Positions 17,177 through 25,965 of a stretch of DNA of 64,000 nt are shown piece after piece. Each line of letters opens with the position of its first letter. The first letter of the stretch is position 1. Source of the stretch: Lachnospiraceae bacterium (GTDB taxonomy: Bacteria > Bacillota > Clostridia > Lachnospirales > Lachnospiraceae). The notes under the pieces were generated by a model that worked only from the letters and a program-made list of their open reading frames with translations, ran no database searches and was not told the DNA's origin. A program made the translations under genes and the position numbers. The DNA is taken from NCBI GenBank assembly GCA_016283775.1, contig JAEENL010000141.1:33376-97375 (forward strand), in the 5' to 3' direction.

Positions 17177-18048
17177 TGAGCACCTCCAGACAAAAAAGTT
17201 TAAAAACACATCAGAGAGTATCAAACGTTTTTGCATATATTCTGCTTGTCGTGCTTTCGATAATATGGCTCACGCCCTTTGTGCTGATCGTATTTGAGTC
17301 GTTCCGCACGGAGACCACGATGCAGGTGGGCTATGTGATCCCCAAGGTGTGGGGCTTTGCAAACTACAAAACGCTGTTTGACAAAAACGCCATGGATTTC
17401 ATCGTATGGTACAAGAACACATTCATCATCGCTATCATCTGCGCTCCCATACAGACCTTCATGGTGCTCTGCATGAGCTACACACTTTCGAGAATGAGAT
17501 TTAAGGGCAGAAAGTTCCTCATGAACTTCATGCTGGTGCTTGGCATGTTCCCGGGCTTCCTTTCCATGATCATCTTAAAGAAGGTGCTTTCGGGCTGGAA
17601 CATGATCGGCGCAAATTCCGTATACGGACTTATCATCGTATACACCGCAAGCTCCGCGATGGGATATTATGTTTCCAAGGGCTTCTTTGACACCATCCCC
17701 AAGTCGCTTGACGAAGCGGCGCGTGTGGACGGTGCCACAAGAGCAAGGGTATTTTTAAACATCACGCTTCCCATGGCAAAGCCCATCGTTATCTATACGC
17801 TCCTCACAGCATTCATGGGCCCTTGGGGCGACTTCATGTTTGCAAAATATATCTGTAACAACACCTCGGCGGGCATGAACGTGGCTGTTGGTCTGCAGAA
17901 CATGATAGCCACATCCGAAGGCCTCGCGGCCCACTATACGCAATTCTGCGCGGCGGGCGTGCTTGTAGCGATCCCTGTTACCATCCTGTTCATGTGCCTC
18001 CAGAAATACTATGTTGAAGGTGTTACGGGCGGCGCTGTAAAGGGATGA
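17173..18048 (+). CDS. ABC sugar transporter permease, MalG/GanQ type
   Basis: A 291-residue permease with six predicted membrane segments. The EAA loop KSLDEAARVDGATRARVF lies near residues 176-195. Its start overlaps the stop of the previous permease (ATGA arrangement), so the two are made in equal amounts. No ATP-binding subunit is encoded in the locus, so a shared MsmX-type ATPase elsewhere in the genome is expected. The operon ends at a strong bidirectional terminator. Confidence 0.92.
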   Translation: MMSTSRQKSLKTHQRVSNVFAYILLVVLSIIWLTPFVLIVFESFRTETTMQVGYVIPKVWGFANYKTLFDKNAMDFIVWYKNTFIIAIICAPIQTFMVLCMSYTLSRMRFKGRKFLMNFMLVLGMFPGFLSMIILKKVLSGWNMIGANSVYGLIIVYTASSAMGYYVSKGFFDTIPKSLDEAARVDGATRARVFLNITLPMAKPIVIYTLLTAFMGPWGDFMFAKYICNNTSAGMNVAVGLQNMIATSEGLAAHYTQFCAAGVLVAIPVTILFMCLQKYYVEGVTGGAVKG

Positions 18049-18090
18049 TGGAAGAATATTGTTTATTACAGGTTGAACAATAATACTCAA

Positions 18091-18124
18091 ATAAAAACAC
18101 AGCACACGGTGTGCTGTGTTTTTT
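18091..18124. terminator. Bidirectional terminator between permease and AAA ATPase
   Basis: CACAGCAC/GTGCTGTG stem flanked by an A-tract on the left and six T on the right. It can serve both convergent genes. Confidence 0.9.
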
Positions 18125-19198
18125 CTATCTTTGCAAAAGTGCATATTCCGCAAATCTTGGAAGTTTCAGTTTTAGGTATCCGTATTCTTTTCCGTCGACG
18201 ATACCTTTGTCTATAAGGCGTTCACGGTAAACGCTGAATTTTCCTGATTCCATTTCAAGTATTTCACGGATTTCGGAAACCTTGCCATCTACTGTGCTTG
18301 CCAAAGCGGAGACAACTTTACGTTCGGTTGGGGCAAGTTCAGACCAGATCTTATCATAAGCAAATTCAGCCAGATATTGGTCAAATTCAGACAGGAGGTC
18401 TTTTACTTCGACTTTGTTTTGTTTACACAGAGCGTTCCAATATATATACCCGACGACCTGAAATGCAAAAGAGTAGCCTTTGGTGAGCCGGGCCAGTTCT
18501 TCGGCGGTTTCTGCGTCTACGCCAAGAACTCTTCCATACGTGTTTATTATTGATGAAATGTTCAGCGGCTCGAGTTCATGCTCTTTGGCACGATATAAGA
18601 ATGTAAGGGATTTGTCGTTTTTGATGGCTTTAATGTTTTCCTTTAACCCTGTCATAATGACATAGAGTTCATATCCTGCGCGCGCGTAGGCTGAGAGTGC
18701 ATGAGAAAAACTTCCGATCTGACTGTTGTAGGTCACTTCGTCTATTGTGACTAGGACCCTTTTTTTGAATTTACCCAGTGCTTTCAGCATCATATCTACG
18801 GCGTCATATTCGTTTGAAGCCACAAAGTCCGGTTTTTTTACCGAAAGATTAATGCCAAGAATACTTATGTCCAGCTTGGCTTCAATAAATAACGCCCTAA
18901 GTCCCGGCTGTCTGCAGAGACCTCTTGCCAAAGCCTCGAGTATGTTTGCGGTTGGGTCGGGGATATCTACGGTTATCCAGTCTTTCTTTTCACGTATTAT
19001 GTTGGATATTTCCGCCATAAGCACGGATTTTCCGGCTCCACGGACACCGGTCAGAAAATGGCACCTGAAAGTCGGAATATCTCGGTCAAGATCTCCTATA
19101 ATATCGTTAATAAGAGCTTTCCGGGTGATGTATTGAGGCGGAATATAACTAAACTGCAGTGTGAACGGGTTTTCTGAGGCTAAGATATTTTTATTCAT
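18125..19198 (-). CDS. AAA ATPase with C-terminal winged-helix-like region
   Basis: A 357-residue P-loop ATPase of the archaeal-ATPase/STAND-like group. Walker A is GVRGAGKS (residues 51-58), and Walker B VLVTIDEV (about 148-155) is followed by the TYNSQIGSF sensor area. Residues about 285-357 (APTERKVVSALASTVDGKVSEI and on) look like a winged-helix DNA-binding region. Proteins of this kind act as ATP-driven switches, often in stand-alone defence or regulatory roles, but no function is assigned. It is a single gene, and its promoter carries three identical repeats that the protein itself might bind. Confidence 0.65.
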   Translation of the reverse strand: MNKNILASENPFTLQFSYIPPQYITRKALINDIIGDLDRDIPTFRCHFLTGVRGAGKSVLMAEISNIIREKKDWITVDIPDPTANILEALARGLCRQPGLRALFIEAKLDISILGINLSVKKPDFVASNEYDAVDMMLKALGKFKKRVLVTIDEVTYNSQIGSFSHALSAYARAGYELYVIMTGLKENIKAIKNDKSLTFLYRAKEHELEPLNISSIINTYGRVLGVDAETAEELARLTKGYSFAFQVVGYIYWNALCKQNKVEVKDLLSEFDQYLAEFAYDKIWSELAPTERKVVSALASTVDGKVSEIREILEMESGKFSVYRERLIDKGIVDGKEYGYLKLKLPRFAEYALLQR

Positions 19199-19220
19199 TT
19201 CTTTACTCCCGATACATTTT

Positions 19221-19301
19221 GTTATAACTTGTTATAGGTTTACAATTTTGTTATAACTTGTTATAAGTTCAAAATTATGTTATAACTTGTTATAGGTTTT
19301 G
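19221..19301 (-). promoter_or_regulatory. Promoter with three GTTATAACTTGTTATA repeats
   Basis: Perfect 16-bp copies lie at 19221-19236, 19250-19265 and 19279-19294, with an exact 29-bp period. On the minus strand TTGACA immediately precedes the outermost copy, and with a 17-nt spacer the -10 region (TAACAT) falls beside it. The repeats therefore occupy the promoter and leader of the AAA ATPase gene. Each contains the palindrome GTTATAAC plus a half site. Confidence 0.8.
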
Positions 19302-19416
19302 TCAAGAAGTAAAGAAGTATGTATTGTCACAAGTATGAAAAATGATATAATTTGAGCTGGAATTGAATCGCGTTAACTGCGTGATTAAATGAAAAAATAG
19401 GGACGGTAAACAGAAA

Positions 19417-19956
19417 ATGAAGGTTCTTATTGCATCGGATATTCACGGCTCCGCGCTTTATTGCGGGAAGCTGATGGAAAGAATAGAAAAAGAAGCACCT
19501 GACAAGGTAGTGCTTCTTGGAGACCTGCTTTATCACGGTCCGAGGAATGCGCTCCCCGGTGAATATGACTGCAAAAAAGTCGCGGACATGCTGAATTCCA
19601 TAAAGGATAAGCTTCTCTGCGTGCGCGGAAACTGCGACGCCGAGGTCGACCAGATGATGCTGGAATTCCCGATAATGGCTGATTACGCCGAACTCTGGAT
19701 GGGGAAGTACAACGTTTTTGCGACCCACGGCCATCTTTACGGCGAGACCAACCCGCCCCCGATCGGCAAGGGCGACATCCTCCTCTGCGGCCACACCCAC
19801 GTGCCCGCATGCAGAGATCACGGCACCTTCATCTACATGAACCCCGGCTCCGTGTCGATCCCGAAGGGTGGCTCAGACCACAGCTATATGGTGTTTGAGA
19901 ACGACGAGTTTAAGTGGAAGACGATAGATGGGGTGGAATACAGGCCGGAGGGGTAA
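19417..19956 (+). CDS. yfcE: YfcE-type metallophosphoesterase
   Basis: A 179-residue calcineurin-like phosphodiesterase of the YfcE/MJ0936 group. Metal-binding motifs in order are SDIHG (Asp8, His10), LLGDLLYHG, VRGNCD and GHTHV near residue 127. Family members hydrolyse phosphodiesters such as bis-p-nitrophenyl phosphate with manganese in vitro. The natural substrate is unclear. It lies alone between the AAA ATPase and the glycan island, and its stop is 10 nt from the convergent FkbM gene. Confidence 0.9.
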   Translation: MKVLIASDIHGSALYCGKLMERIEKEAPDKVVLLGDLLYHGPRNALPGEYDCKKVADMLNSIKDKLLCVRGNCDAEVDQMMLEFPIMADYAELWMGKYNVFATHGHLYGETNPPPIGKGDILLCGHTHVPACRDHGTFIYMNPGSVSIPKGGSDHSYMVFENDEFKWKTIDGVEYRPEG

Positions 19957-19966
19957 GCAAGCAAAT

Positions 19967-21187
19967 TTATCTACACAGCAACACAAACTCCGTAGGCGGG
20001 AAATTCTCTCCATAATGACGGAAATAAAACTTGTATCCCGGGTACATCCTGTCGATCATTACCGGGATCTTCCAAATATCCTCATACCCATGATACGTGC
20101 AGATGGCAAGCTTGGGATGACGGGTTGATATTGTTTTTTCAAGGCCGAGCAGTGCAGACTGTTCGGCTCCTTCTATGTCCATTTTGATGAAAGTCGCTTC
20201 GTCGCCTACCTCATCGTCAAGAGGGACGATTTCAACGGAGACGCCGGATTCCTTTGTGGAAAGAGAGTTTGCGGAAGCGACTTCCCCTTCATTCAGAAAC
20301 ATTGTGTCGTACGTTGCCCCGGCGCCCTTTTGATGGACAACGATGTCATGCCAGTTGGCTCTTTTTATTAAGGAATCCAGTTCTTCCACGGACTTTGGAG
20401 AGATCTCGTAAGCGTGGATTTTCTTATAAAATGAGCCATAGGTGTGAATATAGTCGGCAATGGAATCTCCCTTAAATGCGCCGACATCGACCAATACTTC
20501 ATCTTTATTATTTGGAAAGATATCCGGATCCCAATAATCGGTAAAGCAGGATTTCATCCTTGTAGGATAATCGAGATCGAAGTTGAGCCAGTTGTTGAGG
20601 ATAGAGGTCAAAGTGCATTTTGACACATAGTCATCAAGACGCTTGTACAGCCAGAGAAAATCATACGCATGGCGCTTTACAGAAGCAACACGTCCCTCCA
20701 ACGCGGAGTAGTCTCCTGACTCAGGATCCAGAGGACCCCAAAGAGGATACTTTGAAAAATACAGCTTGAAATCATCGTAGGCTTGTTGTGATCTTTGGCG
20801 TATTTCCTGTAATTTGTTTTTGAGAACTTCAAGAAGAGCATCCTCGCTGTTGCTTAATGCCTGCTTGATGATGCAGATAAATTCCGCATCATAATAGTTT
20901 TGGATCATTAATGGTGATGACATCTCATCCAAAATGTGACGCGTGGTGATGAGCCACTCTTCGTCAGAAAGACGGGAGATGCTGATGGTGGCTTCCAGAG
21001 AACGCTTTAATTCCTTTTCCAGAAGAGACGTTACCTGAATTCTGGTTTCAGTAACGCCTTGCCGAAGTTCATCATCTTCATTTTGTGACAGATATGCCAA
21101 AGCTTCTTCCACGGTATCGAGTAAAGGGGAAATGCGGCTGACGATGTCACTTGAAACAGTTTGATTGTTCTGACTTGCAAGACTCAT
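19967..21187 (-). CDS. FkbM family methyltransferase
   Basis: A 406-residue protein. The C-terminal half is an FkbM-type SAM-dependent methyltransferase: motif I VLVDVGAFKGDS (about 231-242), KIHAYEISP and IKMDIEGAE. FkbM enzymes O-methylate hydroxyls of small molecules or sugars. The N-terminal ~200 residues are helical and unrecognised. It is the first gene of the flagellin-glycan island, so methylation of a flagellar glycan is plausible. A related domain is fused to a glycosyltransferase at 31051-33093. Its promoter is TTGACA (21276-21271), 17 nt and TATACT on the minus strand. Confidence 0.82.
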   Translation of the reverse strand: MSLASQNNQTVSSDIVSRISPLLDTVEEALAYLSQNEDDELRQGVTETRIQVTSLLEKELKRSLEATISISRLSDEEWLITTRHILDEMSSPLMIQNYYDAEFICIIKQALSNSEDALLEVLKNKLQEIRQRSQQAYDDFKLYFSKYPLWGPLDPESGDYSALEGRVASVKRHAYDFLWLYKRLDDYVSKCTLTSILNNWLNFDLDYPTRMKSCFTDYWDPDIFPNNKDEVLVDVGAFKGDSIADYIHTYGSFYKKIHAYEISPKSVEELDSLIKRANWHDIVVHQKGAGATYDTMFLNEGEVASANSLSTKESGVSVEIVPLDDEVGDEATFIKMDIEGAEQSALLGLEKTISTRHPKLAICTYHGYEDIWKIPVMIDRMYPGYKFYFRHYGENFPPTEFVLLCR

Positions 21188-21247
21188 ACTGATTTCTCCT
21201 GTATAATAAGCATTTTTAATCTGGATAAAATAGTATCTTTGAAAATC

Positions 21248-21276
21248 AGTATATCTTTTGTGATAAGCAGTGTCAA
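21248..21276 (-). promoter_or_regulatory. Promoter of the FkbM gene
   Basis: On the minus strand TTGACA, a 17-nt spacer and TATACT match sigma-A consensus. Confidence 0.7.
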
Positions 21277-21335
21277 TAACGTGTGTGGGCTATCGACACG
21301 GTAATGTTACAGCAGTTTCCGGAAGGATGAAAAGA

Positions 21336-21364
21336 TTGACACGATTGAAATGACAGTGTAGTAT
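21336..21364 (+). promoter_or_regulatory. Promoter of the duplicated GT2 gene
   Basis: TTGACA (21336-21341), a 17-nt spacer and TAGTAT (21359-21364). The leader of about 95 nt contains repeated CTAACAAA-like words. Confidence 0.7.
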
Positions 21365-21464
21365 AAAAAAGTACTAACAAAGTCTAACAAAATCTAATAC
21401 AAAAACAGACTACTGACACAAGTGGGCGCATGAGATGGCGCCATTTACAAAGCGAGAAAAGAAT

Positions 21465-23933
21465 ATGTTTACACCAATACTGTCAATAAGCATCCTTGTT
21501 TCAAACAGAATAGATACCGTGAAAAAGACCATGGAATCGGTAAAGCGCATCATGGACAGAGTGCCGTCGGAACTCATTGTGGTAGACACCGTCGGTGAAG
21601 AAAAGACCGACGGCTCGCTTTTCGTCGCAAAGGAATATGCCACAAAGATCGTGCACTTTGACTGGATAAATGATTTTGCGGCAGCGAGGAATGCAGGGCT
21701 CAAAGAGGCCTCCGGTGAGTGGTTCATGTTCCTCGACGATGACGAGGAGTTTAAGGACATCGAAGATATCGTGTCCTTTTTTGAGGCCGGCGAATATAAA
21801 AAGTATAACAGTGCGACATATAAATTGCATGACTATACCGACGATCAGGGACACTATATCGTGGCGGATATGCAACGCATGGTGAAACGCCTTCCCGAGA
21901 CGGCTTTCAAAGGCAGGATTCATGAATATATCTCTCCTATGAGACTGCCGGTCAAAGAACTCCAAAGTTTTGCTGAACATCACGGGTATGTTTTTAAAAC
22001 CCATGAAGATCAGGTAAAGAAATTTGAACGGAATTTCCCGCTCATAGAAGGGGAATTGAAAGAGGATCCTTGGAACGTCAGGATACGTCTGCATTTTATC
22101 CAGGCATGCATGTCGCTTCCCGAATATGTCGACCGGGCAGACAGGGCTTGTGTGGAAACAATCGACGCGGATACGGACAAGATATCAATGGAGTCCGTAC
22201 GTACATCCTATTACCAGTGGATCCTGTGTGCGTATGTCAGGATCGCAACTCAAGGCGAGGATGACGAAGAGATACTCCGCCGGATCGATAAAGTGCGGTC
22301 TACTATTTATTTAAGCGAGCTTTCAAAACTGGCGCTTGCCATAATGGAGATCAAGGTCGCTACGCGCGCTGAAATTCTTGGGAGGATTGAAAATGACCTT
22401 GCCGAGATAGAGAAAAACTACACATTTTTAAAAAACGACAAAGAGGCATTGTTTTTCCAAAAGTCGCTGGATCAGGACCTGTTTATGAATGACGGTAACG
22501 TTCTGATGGCTTTGAGGTATGGTATTTCGACCCTGAGAAAAGCCGGATTTGAAAGAGGCTCTCAAAGAGAAAACATATTTCGGAATGCTTTCGGATTTTA
22601 CAGAAATGTCCAGAACAAGCCCGTTCTTTCTGTACAGGTTCTGGTTTCCAAGGATCGTGAAAGCGTGGAAAGGTGTTTTAAGTCGATAGTACCGCTCAAA
22701 GAGATGACAGACTGCGAGATAGTTGCGGTTGATACTCTTGGGGCAAAAAGACAAGGGGGGTTGCCTGAGACAGTAAAAAAATATGCCGACCGCATCGTTG
22801 ATCATGATTGGACATGCGATTTTTCCGCGGCAAGGAATGCCGGACTTAAGGAGGTGAACGCAGAGTGGTTCATGTACATCGACGATGATGAGGAAATGGA
22901 TGATGTTAAGGAAACCGCAGAGTTCTTTAGCAGCGCTGAATATATAGACTACAACAGTGCAGCGTATACGGTCAGAAATTATATGGACAAGGGTGGCACA
23001 GCGTTTACGGATGCGGTCCTCCCCCGCATGGTAAGGGTGTCTGAAGAAACAAGGTTTGAAAATGTGATAGATGAGGAGTTGCATCCTTTCAGTCCGCCGT
23101 GCAAATACTTTAAGACGATCATCAAGCACTATGGCTATATTTTTGAAAAAGAGGAAGAACGGCAAAATCATGCATCCCGAAAACAGGCATACCTGGAGCG
23201 CGCAGTAAAAGAACACCCGGAGTCCCTTGAGGTCAGGGCACAGTATGCGGATGATGTGGCAAGACATGATGCGGAAAAAGGGATATGTCTTGTAAGGGAC
23301 ATTATTTCGGAATTTGAGAGGGATAAAGAAAATCCGTGGTACCAGCTGATGATATCGGTCCTTTTCAGGCTGCACGAGTCTGTCGGAACTCCGGTTTCGT
23401 CCGTTATCGAGGAATACAGGTCGTTAAGGCAGAGCGGTGTATGCGGAGAATATGCAGGATGCGCCGCAGCCTCTGAAGTGACGAGAATATGCCTTTTGCA
23501 GGATTTTCAAGGCGGGGCAGGTGAATTTGCCACTGACTATTTTGCCGGATATGAAAAGATCAAATCGGATCCGGAAAAGTACTCCGCCGAACTTAAAGGA
23601 GATCTTAAGACCTTTACAGAAGACGATGTTCACAATGAAATGCTGTACTTTGGAACTGCAGCATTTCTTACCGTAAATGATGTGGAACGCGCGTGGAAGA
23701 GCTTGACAGAAATGCCGTGGGAAGATCCCGGTTTTAAGCAGGGAGCGGATTCCCTGGGGCTTCTTTTCTATACAAACAGCAGGGATGAGCGATGTGAATA
23801 TCTGTTTGGTGCTGTCAGAAACATAATGCGTAATCCCGCGATCAAACCGGCGTTTACAGCACTGCTGCAAAGCAATCCTGCAGCAAAAGCGGCTGTTGAC
23901 AGGTGCCTGGAAGCCATGGCAGGGAAACGATGA
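21465..23933 (+). CDS. Glycosyltransferase with two GT2 domains in tandem
   Basis: An 822-residue protein with two copies of a GT-A/GT2 domain. Copy 1 (about 5-200) has LVSNRID, VDTVGEEKTDGS, DFAAARNAGL and the metal/nucleotide-sugar motif DDDEE at about 91. Copy 2 (about 388-580) has LVSKDRE, VDTLGAKRQGG, DFSAARNAGL and DDDEE near 472. Each is followed by helical repeat-like sequence. The family resembles transferases next to flagellin genes in motile clostridia, so flagellin glycosylation is the leading guess. ATG 21465 fits the family N-terminus and follows AGCGAGAAAAG. An upstream ATG at 21435 has no SD. Confidence 0.8.
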   Translation: MFTPILSISILVSNRIDTVKKTMESVKRIMDRVPSELIVVDTVGEEKTDGSLFVAKEYATKIVHFDWINDFAAARNAGLKEASGEWFMFLDDDEEFKDIEDIVSFFEAGEYKKYNSATYKLHDYTDDQGHYIVADMQRMVKRLPETAFKGRIHEYISPMRLPVKELQSFAEHHGYVFKTHEDQVKKFERNFPLIEGELKEDPWNVRIRLHFIQACMSLPEYVDRADRACVETIDADTDKISMESVRTSYYQWILCAYVRIATQGEDDEEILRRIDKVRSTIYLSELSKLALAIMEIKVATRAEILGRIENDLAEIEKNYTFLKNDKEALFFQKSLDQDLFMNDGNVLMALRYGISTLRKAGFERGSQRENIFRNAFGFYRNVQNKPVLSVQVLVSKDRESVERCFKSIVPLKEMTDCEIVAVDTLGAKRQGGLPETVKKYADRIVDHDWTCDFSAARNAGLKEVNAEWFMYIDDDEEMDDVKETAEFFSSAEYIDYNSAAYTVRNYMDKGGTAFTDAVLPRMVRVSEETRFENVIDEELHPFSPPCKYFKTIIKHYGYIFEKEEERQNHASRKQAYLERAVKEHPESLEVRAQYADDVARHDAEKGICLVRDIISEFERDKENPWYQLMISVLFRLHESVGTPVSSVIEEYRSLRQSGVCGEYAGCAAASEVTRICLLQDFQGGAGEFATDYFAGYEKIKSDPEKYSAELKGDLKTFTEDDVHNEMLYFGTAAFLTVNDVERAWKSLTEMPWEDPGFKQGADSLGLLFYTNSRDERCEYLFGAVRNIMRNPAIKPAFTALLQSNPAAKAAVDRCLEAMAGKR

Positions 23934-24012
23934 TTCATTCGGAGTGTTGATGTTTATATAGATTGTTTATAAAATCACCTGTTAAATTTATAGATTGTTA
24001 ATGGAAAAAGGC

Positions 24013-24040
24013 TAAAGTCTGGTGTATAATTTCCGATATA
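24013..24040 (+). promoter_or_regulatory. Sigma-D (sigma-28) promoter of flagellin gene 1
   Basis: TAAA (24013-24016), a 16-nt spacer and CCGATATA (24033-24040) match the flagellar sigma-factor consensus. The predicted leader is about 165 nt. Confidence 0.88.
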
Positions 24041-24146
24041 AAAGGTACAAGGGCAGTGCCCCCAAAATTTTTTAGGTAATTATTCCGAATGAAGCCTAGG
24101 TCGTTCGGATAGTTATAAAAACAACAACAAATTAACAAACGTGGCT

Positions 24147-24205
24147 CCGAAAGGATTCGGGGCGCTCAAGGATCCAGAGTGGACCTTGTACACATACCAA
24201 GGAGG
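24147..24205 (+). promoter_or_regulatory. Possible CsrA-binding leader of flagellin gene 1
   Basis: CCGAA-AGGA-TTCGG (24147-24160) exposes GGA in a tetraloop, the classic CsrA target. CAAGG/CCTTG with inner TCCA/TGGA (24167-24188) forms a second hairpin. ACCAAGGAGG (24196-24205) places a third GGA over the Shine-Dalgarno. CsrA represses flagellin translation this way in B. subtilis. No csrA or fliW lies in the window. Confidence 0.5.
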
Positions 24206-24213
24206 TAAAAATT

Positions 24214-25839
24214 ATGGCAATGATCGTTCAACACAACTTAAAGGCAATGAATACCAACAGACAGCTTGGTATTTCGACAAACGCTCTTTCCAAATCAACC
24301 GAGAAGCTTTCATCCGGTTACAGAATCAACAGGGCAGCAGATGACGCAGCAGGTTTGGCAATATCTGAAAAGATGAGAAGCCAGATCAGAGGCCTCAATC
24401 AGGCATCTTCGAACTCTCAGGATGGTATCTCCATGATCCAGACTGCTGAGGGTGCTCTTCAGGAATCCCACAGCATTTTACAGAGAATGAGAGAACTTGC
24501 TGTTCAGGCAGCAAACGGAACTGAGACTGACGAAGACCGTCAGAACCTTCAGGATGAGATCACACAGCTTCAGTCTGAACTTGATCGTATCTCTACAGAT
24601 ACAGAGTTCAATACCATGAAGCTCCTTGACGGATCTCTTGATGGTAGTGGCGCTGTTAGCAGTGCTGGTCCTAAGTTTGGCGTTTACGATGCTAAGTTGC
24701 AGGGCTTTGTAACATCTGATACTGTAGGTGTTAGTATAACAACTAATACCACCGCAACAGAGGGTGGCGAGTCTGCGATTTGGAGCAATGATGGAAAAAC
24801 TCTTACCATCAATCTCCATAACAACACAACCTATACCGAAGCTGAATTAGATAAGCTCATTAAGGAAGCTAAACAGGAAGATAGTACTGCTGCCAATAGG
24901 CCTGCACAGATTGAACTTAATCTTAACAACGGTACCTATACAGCTACTGCAGCAAACGCTGCTAGCGGAGCTACTACTGCAACAGGTGTTAAAGCTAAGA
25001 TTGAAAATGAGACACTTACTGCTGCAGCTGCAGGTAAGTTTATCGGCGCTAACAAGATTTCCATCACGGCAAATAAGTATGGTGCGGATAACAATATTAC
25101 CATTAAGATCTTCTTCGATAAAGAAGAAGGAGACGAGAAGTTCGAATTAAAGACAGCTGCTACTTATGCTACAACGGGTGCGCTTTCTGATAAGGGACAG
25201 TATGAACTTCATCTTGCAACAGGTGTAGAGTACACCGCTGGTGATATTGAAAAGCTTTTCGCTACTCAGGGATTTTCGGCAAGCGTTACTCTTTCCGGAC
25301 CTAATCCTGATGAGCCCAATACTCTGTTCGTTACACAGAAAGAGGCTACAGGTCAGGCAATCACATTAGCAAACGGTGCCGGTCTTGGCGATACTGATGC
25401 TTATCTTGGACAGAAGAACTATGATGTTCAGTCCGGTGGTGAAGGTGTTACCCTTCAGGTTGGCGCTAACTATGGTCAGACGATATCTTTTGGTATCGGC
25501 GATATGGGTGCTAAGTCTCTCGGCGTTGATGGAACAAAGGTTAACGTTGCAACTCAGACCGGAGCTCAGAATGCACTTGACAAGATTGATGGAGCTATTT
25601 CGACAGTTTCGAAGCAGCGTTCACTTCTCGGTGCTATTCAGAACAGACTTGAGCATACGATAGCTAACTTGGATAACACAGCTGAGAACTTACAGTCTGC
25701 TGAGTCTGCTATCCGTGACGTTGATATGGCTGATGAGATGGTTCAGTATTCTAAGAATAACATCATCCAGCAGGCAGCTACATCGATGCTCGCTCAGGCT
25801 AACCAGTCGAACCAGGGCGTTCTGTCACTTTTAGGCTAA
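24214..25839 (+). CDS. fliC: Flagellin 1
   Basis: The 541-residue filament subunit has conserved termini that pack the filament core: N-terminal residues 1-140 ([38 protein letters not shown]) and C-terminal about 445-541 ([19 protein letters not shown] and [16 protein letters not shown]). The central ~300 residues form surface domains rich in Thr, Ser and Asn, suitable for O-glycosylation. SD GGAGG lies 8 nt before the ATG. It is a close paralogue of the gene at 27998, including the middle ([16 protein letters not shown]). Surrounding glycosyltransferase genes suggest the filament is decorated. Confidence 0.97.
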   Translation: MAMIVQHNLKAMNTNRQLGISTNALSKSTEKLSSGYRINRAADDAAGLAISEKMRSQIRGLNQASSNSQDGISMIQTAEGALQESHSILQRMRELAVQAANGTETDEDRQNLQDEITQLQSELDRISTDTEFNTMKLLDGSLDGSGAVSSAGPKFGVYDAKLQGFVTSDTVGVSITTNTTATEGGESAIWSNDGKTLTINLHNNTTYTEAELDKLIKEAKQEDSTAANRPAQIELNLNNGTYTATAANAASGATTATGVKAKIENETLTAAAAGKFIGANKISITANKYGADNNITIKIFFDKEEGDEKFELKTAATYATTGALSDKGQYELHLATGVEYTAGDIEKLFATQGFSASVTLSGPNPDEPNTLFVTQKEATGQAITLANGAGLGDTDAYLGQKNYDVQSGGEGVTLQVGANYGQTISFGIGDMGAKSLGVDGTKVNVATQTGAQNALDKIDGAISTVSKQRSLLGAIQNRLEHTIANLDNTAENLQSAESAIRDVDMADEMVQYSKNNIIQQAATSMLAQANQSNQGVLSLLG

Positions 25840-25911
25840 TCCATAATTTCATGAAAAATTTGGTGGTGCTTTGATGAACTAGGCTTAAGTCAGGTATGAA
25901 CCAAATAACGG

Positions 25912-25943
25912 CGGGGTGCACGAAAGTGCACCCCGTTTTGTGT
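25912..25943 (+). terminator. Terminator of flagellin gene 1
   Basis: CGGGGTGCAC/GTGCACCCCG stem, GAAA loop, then TTTTG. Confidence 0.9.
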
Positions 25944-25965
25944 TAGTATTATCTTGAGAGATCTT

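Noticed and set aside
19221..19294. CRISPR or plasmid origin iterons
   Set aside because: Only three short repeats with 13-bp gaps of similar sequence, positioned over a promoter; no rep gene nearby.
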